From Symbiodinium natans (Eukaryota > Sar > Dinophyceae > Suessiales > Symbiodiniaceae): a stretch of DNA of 64,000 nt. Position 1 is the stretch's first letter; each line of letters begins with the position of its first letter. Where the stretch lies: contig CAJNDS010001957.1 in NCBI GenBank assembly GCA_905221605.1, positions 132,438-196,437 on the forward strand. The letters are read 5' to 3'. This document shows positions 9,903 to 22,300 of the stretch, piece after piece. The position numbers and the translations under genes are program-made. A model generated the notes under the pieces. That model was not told the origin of the DNA. It saw only the letters and a program-made list of their open reading frames with translations, and did not search any database.

Positions 9903-10095
9903 GCGGGTCCCCAACCCGCACTGGAAAGCTCAACAAGTTGTAGGCAATAATGGCACGGGTCACCAACCCGCACCGGGCAATCAAAGTGGTCTGGGTCACC
10001 AACCCACAGTGTTCAACCAAGTTGTAGGCCAAAAACGGCACGGTCACCAACTCGCGACGGGAACTTCAGACCAAGTTGTAGCCGACAATACCTGC
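9903..10095. repeat. About 50-bp tandem repeat, four degenerate copies
   Basis: Units built on GGTCACCAACCCGCA, then a variable part, then CAAGTTGTAGGC(A/C)AAAA, ending in GGCAC. One copy is shortened to about 35 bases. Confidence 0.75.
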
Positions 10096-11340
10096 ACTGG
10101 GATGCTCAGCCGGATTATGGCACATCAAGCACCCTGTATATGAGGGCGGCAAACCAAAGTGCGATAATCGGATGGTGAATTGCGCTGAATCGGAGTTGAA
10201 GGGATGGGGTAGTTGAGGTTGGGGCTGGGTTTACCCAAGCCTTGAGGCCCTGTAGGTACGCACTATGAAATCCTAGCCATGACCCACCCGTCACGGACCA
10301 ATCACCTCCCCCCCACACCCCTCATAACTATGCTGTGATGTCTCATTTTCCTGCGCCAAAGGTTTGTGATAGTCTCAATCGTTGCCGCCCTCCGCTAATT
10401 TGTCAAATCCTCACATACCTTCTTCATTATTTACCCCTATCCACCTTATTCGCTTTTCAAAAGGAAGGATGTTAGATCAGTCAATGTTCCTCTTTTCCCA
10501 GAGACAAGAGTCAACAAGCTTTGGCCTGTACTTGGTGAAGACGATTCTTTCAATGTTTTCTTCCCAGATTAAAGTTTTTCCTGAATCTTGCCCTTTCACC
10601 CCTGGTTTTCAGCCTTTTTTCTTCGATTATCCCCGCATCAATACACCTGCTTCGTTTCCCCTAAATTTCCATCCTCTCTTTTCCAAGCTCCGTAAAAATT
10701 TCTTTAGCTGTCAACAGCCCTTTCAGAAACCAGAGAAGTTGACGATGCCATCATCAAGAAGAATGTCCGCCTTGCTTGTTTAAGGTTTGCAGAAAGCGTG
10801 CTTACAGTTCTGTTACATGTGCCTCAGCTCTTGATTGAAAGCAACTTAAAGCATTGAGCCGAGTGTTCTTCATTCGCAGCCTTCCAAAGCTTCGACATTC
10901 AAAGCCAAGCGCAACTGCTTTTTTCAAGATGGATTCGAATTCAAGGTCAAGGTCCCGTCTTGTATGGTGGATCTGCCCTTGACATTGATGATCCCGTGGT
11001 GGTTGACAGCCCGAGTATGGCCTGGATCCCATTCTTTAGGGTCCATCCGGAAACCGATAGGTACCTCCCATAGGACAGGGGCCTATGCACCGGGGTGGGG
11101 CTGCTCTGGCATAGACCCCTATGCGGGCGACAGACCCCTATCGTTTTAGGATAGGCCCATATGCAAGTCGCACACCGTGGAGGCCCCGCTTGTTAAGCCG
11201 TGCACTTGTTTCAGGCACAAGTTTTTCAAACCCATCATGCGAGCATTGTGTTTGCCTCAACCCCAAACCCTCAACCCTTGTGTTACCCAACCCCCCCACT
11301 TGTTAAGCTGCGCAAGCTTGCTTCAGGCATGTTTTTCAGC
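10096..11340. other. No gene called; fragment of the 53-bp repeat family at 10890-10915
   Basis: ATTCAAAGCCAAGCG near 10900 matches the core of the 53-bp minisatellite at 55.6-57.6 kb. A minus frame at 11032-10802 is moderately protein-like but contains this repeat fragment. A short duplication of CCTATGC/CCCCTATGCG motifs occurs at 11085-11160. Confidence 0.4.
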
Positions 11341-11361
11341 TGGGGGGCGGGGGGGGGGGGC

Positions 11362-12398
<1,037 letters not shown>

Positions 12399-12417
12399 AC
12401 GACTAGGGGTGGTGTTG

Positions 12418-12580
12418 CCAGTGCGTGACTGGCCAGAGCATCCATGCCGGCACGATGATTACGTCCGTGTTACCAGTGCGTGCGAATGGCAAGAGCATCC
12501 ACGCCCGCATGATGATTGCGTCCAGTGTGGGCAAATGGCCAAAGCATCCTGCCCGCACGATGATTCAGTCCGTATTTCCG
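12418..12580. repeat. About 55-bp tandem repeat, three copies
   Basis: Each copy contains CCAGTGCGTG(A/C), then TGGC(A/C)AGAGCATCC, then GCACGATGATT and GTCCGT. It directly follows the TAC array. Confidence 0.85.
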
Positions 12581-12689
12581 GGGAGGCCCACGCGCGCGAA
12601 GCCAGACTTGTTGAGATTTTTCGAGCCCCAGATTTGGAGTCGCGCAAACTGGCAACTTTTGCAAACATGTGTACGCGATTTGCAAGGCC

Positions 12690-12785
12690 TCTGAGGTCTT
12701 ACCCTGCGGAGGTTCGAGGCCTTCCGAGGCCTTCCCTACTCATGGGGTTTCGAGGGGTTTCGAGACCTTTCGAGGCCTCGACAAA
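12690..12785. repeat. GGTTTCGAG / TTCGAGGCC short repeats
   Basis: Tandem degenerate units around TTCGAGGCCTTCC and GGGGTTTCGAG, related in style to the TTCGAAGG block at 13.9-14.4 kb. Confidence 0.6.
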
Positions 12786-13900
12786 TTCCCAAAACCCCTT
12801 TAACTTTAGCTTGCAAGATGACGCGGCCTCGGGGGCCCGGGCTTATAATACAACAAAAGGGGCCCCCGCAATGCCTCGAGCCCGGACGAATCCTGGCTGC
12901 CTCTCTTCTTTCATCTAAAAAGAAATTTTGAGCCGCAGCTGGCGCCAAGTCCTCTTCATTCTCCCTCTTTTCAAAACATCACGACGGACCTGGAAGGGGC
13001 TGATCCTGCACAAGCTTTCTTGCTGCCGCAAGTTTTTATTTTAGACTTCTCGACGGGCCTCAAATACATGGCCTCGATGATTCTGAGCTTTTAAAGATTT
13101 TGACGGGTTCAATGGAGAAGACGAACTGACGTTCACAAGGCTTTCGCTGGCATCGACCTTTCCCTCAAGGTGCATGACATCCGGGCCGGCGCAACACGCT
13201 TACCTCCGCTGTCCAAAACCCAAGCTCCAAAAGTTCTCACTCTGCAATGTCTGGCAGGCGACTCTGCGCTACAGAATACGTTGAAGCCACGTTGGTCAAC
13301 TTCTCAGATTTGAAGCGTGATCGCTCACACTTAGGCGCACAAAAAACTATTTCGCATTTTTTGGGATTTGTTGTCAATTCACTCAAGCTCCTCCACCGCT
13401 TGAGTCGTGGAGTTGCGCTCCGTCATGGTCACTTCAACTGGAGAGCCACGCTTGGAGTGTAGCAGCAGCCACCAATTCAGCAAAGGCGTGCAAGCAATTG
13501 GGCCAGACGGGCTCTTTGTATGACGGAACCTTGCAGAGGCGTAGTTCAGCAAGTTCAAGCTGGCTCACACAAATGTTGCCACAAGTCTCCGCATTCCAAG
13601 CTCACGAAGAATTCCATGTGAATTCTTGGAATGGACGTGAGTGGGTGAGAGGACCGAGAGCGGCAGTGCATCTTTGACCGCTCTGTCTGTTAGCCATGTT
13701 CAACGCTTCTGCCCAACTGCTCTTCTGTTGCTGGGGGGGGCCGCAGTCGGATTGGACGTTTGCTGTTGACGCTCGAGTCGGATTCGAGGTTGGGCAGGCG
13801 CATTCCTGGCCATGGCACTGGGCGGTGCTTGCTTAAAGAGACGCGACGCCAGAGTTCTTGGCAGCGCAGCTCTTCCTTGAAGGTGCGACGCCATGCGCGG
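12786..13900. other. No gene recognised
   Basis: Mixed-composition DNA without convincing exon borders. A small inverted repeat (AAGAATTC ... GAATTCTT) lies near 13610-13630. Confidence 0.4.
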
Positions 13901-13924
13901 CGGTCGCCGCCGCGGCTGCGATGG

Positions 13925-14420
13925 CGAAGGAGGCTTCGAAGCCTTCGAAGCCGAAGGGCAAGGGGAGGTCGGAGGGGGGGGGGGAGGTGAAGGTCTGAAG
14001 GCTTCGAAGGCGGTGAGGACGAAGGCTTCGAAGGCTTCGAAGTGAGGACGAAGGGGGCTTCGAAGCCTTCGAAGGTGAAGACGAAGGGAGCTTCGAAGGC
14101 TTCGAAGGCGAGGACGAAGGGGGCTTCGAAGGCTCCGTCTCATCAAACTACTCCCTTCTCTCTTCTCTCTGATTTTTTCGAAAGATGAAATACGAACAAC
14201 CAAAAAGATTCGAGGGGGGTGGATTAGAACACATTCTCTTCTCTCTTCTCCCTTCCTCCCCCCAATTCTCCAGGCTTTGAAGGTAAAAATGAAGGGGCTT
14301 CGAAAGCTTCGAAGGGAGGACGAAGGGGGCTTCGAAGGCTTCGAAGGTGAGAACGAAGAGGGGCGCTTGGCCTTCGAAGACTTCGAAGGCTTCGAAGGCT
14401 TCGAAGGGGAGGATGAAGCC
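13925..14420. repeat. TTCGAAGG-rich degenerate repeat block
   Basis: Dense, irregular copies of GGCTTCGAAG and its near-palindromic relatives. The motif TTCGAA is itself palindromic. The long minus frame 14428-13700 (Ser/Pro/Lys/Arg-rich) is a product of this repeat. Confidence 0.85.
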
Positions 14421-14540
14421 CCCTTCATAACTGAAGACCCCCTTCGTGAAGGTTCTCCGATCCTGCCTGGCTGGCGTCGCGCCTCGAGAAGAAATTTTTT
14501 TCTCTCATTGTCACGTCGCGTCCGGCTCGTTTGACCACTT

Positions 14541-16250
14541 TTAACGTCGTCTCCTCAATGAATTTGAAAGAGGAAGCTTTTCAACCTGCTTCCAATTCAG
14601 AAGTGGTTTTCTCTGCATTGGGGAACCGAGCCGCCTCGGCAGTGGACGCGGATTGTCACAGCTGGCGTCCACTTCAGGTGCCTCTTGGCATTGTAACAGC
14701 ACCAGTTGATGGTTTCTCACCAACTTGTGCTTTGCCTCCCTTTTTTTGACAAGTTGTTTTTCGAACTGCGGCTGCTTCGGAAAAAGATTGATCAGGTCCG
14801 TGGAGACCATAGCGCACCTCGCCAAGAAGTCTCATCAGGACTGAGCACAACGCCGAATGGACATGGGGCCCAACGCGCCCCGGCCTGCTTGGTATGATGC
14901 TGCCACCGCTTGGGCAGCCCTTAAGGGGCTCATCCGATCCAAGCACCCAACCAAGCAACGCCTCAACAGCTTCTGGTGTAAAATGTACTGCCACGGCAAC
15001 TCCAAGAAGTCTGAGCTCTCGGCTCTTGTAACTGCCCTCTCCCCTTTCTCTTCCAGTCCCAGAACGAAGGTGCTGTGCAGTATAGCAAGTTCAGGAGGCC
15101 ATTCGGACGATGTGGCATTTAACCAAAGCCACCATGGCACGGCATGTGGAAGCACCCATCCCGACAGGCATCTCTGGAATAAGGAGGAGTTGCGCAAGCC
15201 TGTCTGTTGCCCCGCAGCCACCACCTTGAGTGGTCTGAGCTTGGCCTTTGACCAAAAAGGTCTTCCTTGGCTTTCTGTGCGGCTGGGCAGTCTATTTACC
15301 CTTTATGCACTTCAATGACTGGCCTTACAGCCAGACCCCATTAGACCCATTAGAGGCCGGCGGTGGCACCGCTTTTCCGGGCTGGCATTCTGGAGGGAAC
15401 TCAAAACCTGAAGCGCCCAATTCAATCAGCCAAAACTGGGGCACTCCAGCAAACAAAGCGCCTTTAATGGCGGCGGTTACTTGCGCATTTCATCAGAAAA
15501 AAAGCTAATTTACAGAGCACTTGTGTTAGATCAGTTTATGGACCACAGTCCAGCTGCCACAATGCAAGTTTTGGAAAAAGCGAACTGTTGTAATGGTGGC
15601 CATTGCAGGTGTAAACACGTTTACGTGGTCAAGACTGCAACAGTTCCAAGTTCATTGTCAGAGGTTCGTGCAACGCTCTTCTTCTTGTACGCAACAGGAT
15701 GAACAGGACGATGGGAATACGGCTTACGAGGGTCACAGCAAGCACGTGAATGTGCCAGTGACGCCAATCATGCTGCTTTCCTTTATCCAGTATCTTCTTG
15801 ACCGGTCAAGAAGCAGTTTCAGCGTTGTGCTTTGGCGCGAAGCACATCAAATTCTCTTCATTCAGCCTTGGGCCAGGCCGTCTTTCCAGGTGCTTAACTT
15901 TATCAGCGAGTCCCGCAGAATTGCAGTTTTGCACCTGTGAACTTCGGTCCAGAAAAAGCAACTCTACCACTGAAAATCACCTTCACTGTTCCATATTTAA
16001 GAGCCGTCTTTCCAATCTCCACTGCTAAGTTCCCTTTGAAATCCATCTGTGTTCTTGCAGCGTCCAGTTCAAGGTCTGCGGCTCATCGCACAGAGGCTGC
16101 ACATTTTCTTAGAAGTTCTACCACCATCAGCTGCGGCACTCATTTTGTTTTGATCGCACTTTGCAACAGAATTGGGTTTTTGAAAAAGGACGGAAGGCAA
16201 GCGGGGGCAGGGAAGAAGGAAAGAAGACTGTTTTTCTGGCCTTCTTGAGT
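14541..16250. other. Coding-like DNA of unresolved strand
   Basis: Protein-like frames occur on both strands. Plus 14857-15027 reads WAALKGLIRSKHPTKQRL and could splice over a 29-nt GTAACT...TTCCAG gap to SQNEGAVQYSKFRRPFGRCG at 15057. Minus 15224-14835 and 14994-14674 are equally open. A minus segment near 15770-15640 reads HVLAVTLVSRIPIVLFILL, a possible membrane helix. I cannot choose a strand from sequence alone. Confidence 0.3.
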
Positions 16251-16264
16251 GTTTTACGGATTAT

Positions 16265-17435
16265 GAGCTGTTGTCTGGTTTCATTAGCTCTTTAGAGATG
16301 ATTGCATTATTTGCTGATTCCTGGAATGATTGCATGTTTCCTCAAGTACTGTGAGCTGTTTGGGGTTGTTAGTGGTTTCCTGGTATTATTGCTGTTTTTT
16401 CTGGTATTATGAGCTGTTTCCTGGTGTTGTTTTTTGTTTCCTGGTGGTGTGAGCTGTTTTTTGGTGGAATTGGTTGTTTCCTGGCATTATTGGCTGTTTC
16501 CTTGTGTTTTCAGCTGTTGCCTGGTAGTCTAGCTGTTCCCGGAATTATTCGCTGTTTCCTGTTATTGCGAGCTGTTTCCTGGTATTATTGGCTGTTTCCG
16601 GGGTGGTACTAGCTGTTTGCTGTCATTATTAGCTGTTTCCTGGTATTACTATTTGTTACCTGGAAGTATCAGCTGCATCCTGTTTACTAGCTGTTTCCTT
16701 GAATAATTAGCTGTTTCCTGGGTTATTGGCTGTTTCCTGGTATTATTAGCTGATTCCTGGTATTAGTAGCTGTTTGTTGGTATTAGCAGTTGTTTCCTGG
16801 TTTTATTAGTTGTTTCCTGGTACTATTAGCTGTTTCTATGATTAGCTGTTTCCTGGTATGAGTAGCTGTTTCCTGGTATTATTAGCTGTTTCCTTGTATT
16901 ATTAGCTGTTTCCTGTTATTGTTAGCTGTTTCCTGGTACTATTAGCTTGTTCCCTGGCATTATTAGCTGTTTCCTGGATTTTTTAGCTGTTTCCCAGCAG
17001 TTTTAGCTGTTTGCAGGTAGTATTAGCTGTTTCCTGGTATGATTAGCTGTTTCCTGTTATTATTTGCTGTTTCCTGGTGTATCAGCTGCTTCCTGGCATT
17101 ATTGGCTGTTTCGTGGCATTGTTAGCCGGGCCATTACCTCTTTCCTGGTATTACTAGCTGTTTCTTGGCATTTTTTGCTGTTTCCTGGTATTTTGGCTGT
17201 CTCCTGGCATTATTAGCTGTTTCCTGGTATGATTAGCCGTTTCCTGCTATTATTGTTGTTTCTTGGTGTTATTGGCGGTGAACCGGTTTTTTCTAGCTGC
17301 TTCCTGGCTGCTTACTGGCATTAACTACTTTCTAGTATGATTCGCTGTTTTCTGGGATTCTTTGCTTCCAGGTATTATTTGCTGTTTCCTCATAATATCA
17401 GCTGTTTTCTGGCATTATGAGCTGTTTCCTGCAAA
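16265..17435. repeat. 20-bp minisatellite, GCTGTTTCCTGGTATTATTA
   Basis: About 1.17 kb of degenerate units, consensus GCTGTTTCCTGGTATTATTA, with substitutions and small indels between copies (roughly 55-60 copies). No conserved reading frame. Confidence 0.93.
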
Positions 17436-17784
17436 TCTGCGCGGCTTGCCCAGGGTAATGCACTGATGTGAGCCACAAATTGCCGCTTGTAGTCTCATGC
17501 GGACTCTAAAGCGTGCTTCGTGAGAGTGCATGTCCGGATCTTTGTGATTTAGCGAACAAGCGACAAGCCAAACCCCAAGCCTTCAACATGGGCTCAAAAG
17601 CAGTAGAAGTGTTGGAGCCTCGGGGGAGCCCGATGCACAAGGCACAGAAAGCAGGTTCCAAAATGCATGGTCTGTACTTTTCGTAGCTTACCCGATGAAG
17701 TATCTGTCTGTTGCCGTACGTTGTGAGTTGTGTCCACAGGGTTGATCCTACATTTTTCGGTTCTTCTTTGACCATGTGACCATG

Positions 17785-17856
17785 TCTCGAGAACTGTTGG
17801 CCATGGAAAGCCAGAGCCGGAAGTTGGCGCAGGAGCTCCGGCTGTTCGGAGCTCAG
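17785..17856 (+). CDS. Gene C exon, coiled coil
   Basis: Reads SRELLAMESQSRKLAQELRL then FGAQ; GC donor (GCACAG) follows. Left border uncertain (CTCGAG or further upstream). Confidence 0.45.
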
Positions 17857-19310
17857 GCACAGCGTTGCGGATGGAATCGTTGTGCCTGATTTCGAACGTA
17901 GGGAAAGTTGCGTTACTGTAGGTTGGGCAGACCACTGAGGCAGCGCGAGGCACAGAGACAAAGCTCTAAAGCGCTTGTGATCTTGGAGGTGAAGGCTGGG
18001 TCTGGGTGGTTGGGAAGTTGACTTGTGCAAAGCATGCATATTGCACAGCTCGTTCGAAATTTAGGAACGCATTCTGCAGGATGCAGTCATCGACAGCCTG
18101 GAAGAACAATTGAACGAGGTGCTTTGCAAGCTGGGACGGGGTTGTTCGTCAGCGCTGCCTTGAAGCAGGCTGATGTTGTGCTGGTCTTGTGTTGTGGTCC
18201 AGCTGCAAAGCAAATCCCACGAGATGTTTAACTGCATCGTGCATTGTAGAACATGTCTGCACATGATCAAGCGTGCAAGATGGCTGCGACGAAAGCACGA
18301 AAACCATGGTATCGCGCAGGCCCTTGAGGAGGCTGCTGCGCTCAAGTGGCTTGTACCAGCAATTCGCAGGGGGGGGAGGGGATGGTTGAGCCAAACCAGT
18401 CAGCCGAAGAAGAAGTTCATGAAGTGAGATTCCAGGTGCCGAGCCCACAATGCGGAGGATCGTGTGCAGGCTGCGGAACGTGAAAGGCGGCCCAAAAGGG
18501 TGGATCTGTAACGCAGGGGATGTGTTGTTTCTGCTGTGGAGAAACCAGCATCAGCGGAACTTCGAGGCGCCAAGCAGCGGCTGCTGCACGCGCCGCCTCC
18601 ACAGAAGAGGCGAAGAGGGCCCGGGTGCATCACTGTTGGATGGCGATGGGCCAGTCTGGGTTCTGTGAAGGCATCTTCTAGCTTCTGCACGGGCCCATTG
18701 TGCTTGTGTAGTTGTTCCCGTTCACTCGCGGACGATAGTTTTTTGGCGGTTCAACTTGCTGATAAGCAAAGAGTGGCATCACCCCCCCGCAATATACTTT
18801 TGTTCTTGCGTGCAACACAGCATTTCATTTTTTTGCTTGTGCGTTGACTAGCAGCAGGGCGTGTGAAGAGCGTTTTTTCTAGAGTTCTTGGCGTTACAAC
18901 TTGGTTTGCATCATGTTCTCTTACACATCATGCAGCATGTTCATGACAGTCTTCATTGTTTCAGAATGCTGGACATGTGCCAAAACATGCACGGGAGAGC
19001 AGGACAGCAGGCCACTGAGGCTGGTCTTTGCCAAGTCGATGCAAAGTGCTCCCAACTCCCTGAAATGCGAACTGTTCTATCCCATAAATCCGTAGACCAA
19101 CAATTTTGCCACCCCAAGCCGAGAAACTTTAGAGCCTTGGTACTTTTCGAGTTCATGTTTACAAACATCCCCAAATCCACTCGGGGCAGGCGAAGGCGCT
19201 GGTGGCCGAAGCCTGGGAAGCCGACAGGCGAACCGAGGCGGGTTTCGGGAGCAGGCGGATTCTGAGGGGCGTTCAGTGGGGTTGAGGGTTGAGGGTTGAG
19301 GGTTGACGGT

Positions 19311-19370
<60 letters not shown>

Positions 19371-22300
19371 GGTTTAGCCATTGCAGGTGACGAGAGGCAC
19401 TCGGATTTCTTAAGTTGTGGAACAGGCTTGTAAAAATTGGAGTAGCTTTGCCGTTTGCTGTTGTCCACAGGTATATTCGTACGTTGATAAGTAGTTTACG
19501 AATGCATGAATCTTATGAGCGACCGAACGAAACAAGGAAGCATCTGTAAAGTTGGGACACAAGACCTTGAGAACTTGGATGTAGAACTCAAGCCTTTGGT
19601 AGCAGCCTGGTGACTTCGTTCTCAGCGTGTTCACTTTGTTCACACAGTTGATGCATTAAGAGAGCTAAGTGAGAGCAATTATATTATTAACGCAAGTTCA
19701 CGCGTGGTTAATATTATTATTGTGCGAACGAAGTGTGCGTTCTCTATTATTATTTCCGTGAAGAGAACGCGTTTATTAAGTTACAAACGAAATGCCTGTT
19801 CTGTTTGGTTTTCTACGGGGCTTACCACTTCCTTTTTGCTCGTTGTTGGCCTCCTGGTTCGACATGATTGTAAAATATTTTTGGAAACTGCCACTCCATT
19901 GATGCTGAGAGCCCCGACCCTTAAGTGAGCCCTCAAACCCTGGCCAGAGGCCCAGCACTCAACGAAAAGTGGCTCCCGAGTTTCCTTCACTTGCCCAGTG
20001 TTACGTCTGCCTAGCGTCAGATGGAATTCGGATTCTCTGCGGTGCGATTTCCTCATTGAACGGTTGAGAAAGCTTGTGTTTTGAAACTGTGGAGGTCCAA
20101 ATCCTTCAATTAGATGAAAATACTAAGCCCCTATACAAAACGCATACCGAAACCTTCCCCGCCCCCTAAACCCTTACGTCCCCTTCCCGTATCGAATCGA
20201 AGGTCCTCGCCGAGGAGGCGCGGTCTCTGCGGCACCGGCGCAGCGCCGCACAAAAACAGGCGGAGGCGAGAGGCATTGGGGCATTGTGATGGGTGAAACG
20301 GTCAAGAGATGTGGAAGATTTGGTTTTGTTTCTTGGCTTCTTCTTTGTTTCTGTGTGCATTGCAGCTGTTGCAGGCAGCGGAGCTGGCGCTGGCACAGCG
20401 CCGTGCCCGCATCGAGGCGGCCAGCTCTCGTGTCCTGGCACTGAGCTGTCCCTAAGCAGTGGTGTGGTGTCACGTGGAGGCTACCGGTGTTTTGGCAGCG
20501 AAGCTTCAGATGGGATCCTTAAGTTAATGTGGTGCTGGGTGTGTGCAGCTCTTCAACCGCAGGGATTCAAGCAAAGTCCTGAGATGCTGGCGATGCCCCA
20601 CAGCCAAGGCGCTACGGCATCGGATGCTGAGATTGTAAAGCTCCGGCAGATGTTGCAACATCGCCAGGCAGACCTGGTGCGTGCAGAGCTGCAGGCTGAC
20701 ATGGCAGCGCGCCGTGCTTCCGAACTCCTGCAGCAAAGCGAGCTCGAGCTGCCTTCAAGCACCAGCCGCAGTCCGCGAACGCCGGAGCCACCTGCTGCTA
20801 ACTTGAGCTTGCCGAGTGGCAAGAGAGCCAGTGCAGGCCCAGATCTTTCGGCCAGGGTTAGCGCCGACCTGGAGAACATCCTCGAAGCCGTGAAGCAGCA
20901 CGAGCTGAACATGGCTGCCGTGAAGTCTGAGCTCGTCTCGGAGGCTGCAATGTCGCTGCAAGGCAAGGGCGATGCAGCTGCTGTGGATGAGATGTTGGTG
21001 CTGACCCGGCTCCGATCTCGCCGAGACGAACATGAGGAGCAGAACGTGCAGCAATCAGCAGTGATTCGAGTATGATTGAATGAGTCATCAGTATTTGTCA
21101 GTATGAGTCACCAAAGTCAACCCTCTGAATGCTCCGGTCTCAGGAGCAAGTCCGTGTCCTGGAGGCCACTTGCCGTACGGACCGAGCACGTCGGCATCGT
21201 GCGGTTGCTCGGTGCAGATCCAGATGCAACAAAATTAGGGGCAGACGCTTGAAGGATCTTCAAAAACGGAGTTTGAAAGAAAGGCAAGTTAGGAAAGCAA
21301 GAAGAAGACGCGGGCCCTTCGTGCCCCTTTGATGAGTCCTTTGGTCATGCACAGATGGCCCCTTTGCAAGGACGAGAACATTCTGCGTGACCTCTTCCTT
21401 CTGGAGGACATCTCGGGGCAGACAGCACTTTTTGCAAAGATATCGAAACTCAGTAGGTGCTAGTGACATTTCTACCAATATGTCACAAAAGGTCAAAGTA
21501 GGCGCCGTGCTTCCAGTCAAGGAAGCGGCCAGCGAGTTTCGGACATCCTTGGCATCCTTGGAGTCTTCCGAGCCTCCGTCCCGACTTGAGCACGCAGTTT
21601 GCATTTTGCGAACATTCAAGATGTGTGATATTTGAGATGTTACATTAGAGTTATTAGAGTACATCTCCTTGAGTTGGTTAAGTTGAAGCGTGCTTTACAC
21701 CAAAAGTCTTGTTCAGGAGCGCGTCAAAGCAACGGCTCGCGGTGCTTTGGCTGCCAAGTAGATGAAGCCGTGAAGTCGCCAGAAGCCGACACGTCGTGGT
21801 CTTACAAACGCTGCGGAAGCAGCCGGTATGAACTCACAATACTCACCCATGCGGCTAACAGCCCTACGAAATCCTACGAAGATGGGTCGCAAGTTGAAGA
21901 TATTTCAGGACACGATCCCGGTAGTGATCTCAAACTACGTTTCCAATGTGTATGTGGAATGGCCTGGAAAGCCTTGCCGCAACAATGAAAAGATTCTTCT
22001 GGATCTGGGCTTCAAGGTTTGCAAGCTTCTGGTCTGATGGTTATCAGGGCGGTGAGCTGCATCAGGTATCCCTCTGCACGAAGCCCTAATTTTGGTTTTG
22101 CCACCCCTACTCCCCTTAAGGAACCAGTGTTTGCGACGTGCTGCATGCCGAGGCAATGAGCAGGCAAGGACTTTGCAGCTGCAGGAGGCAGTGGAGGAAC
22201 AGGGGGTGCTTGTGAATAAAAGGCCCATGCAACATCAACTTGACCCTTTAATTGTCTCTTTCCTCTGGCGTTGTGGGTCTGACGTCGTCGGCGCAGGATC

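Noticed and set aside
13700..14428. 242-codon minus frame rich in Ser, Pro, Lys and Arg
   Set aside because: Follows the TTCGAAGG repeat; no splice signals and no conserved composition outside it.
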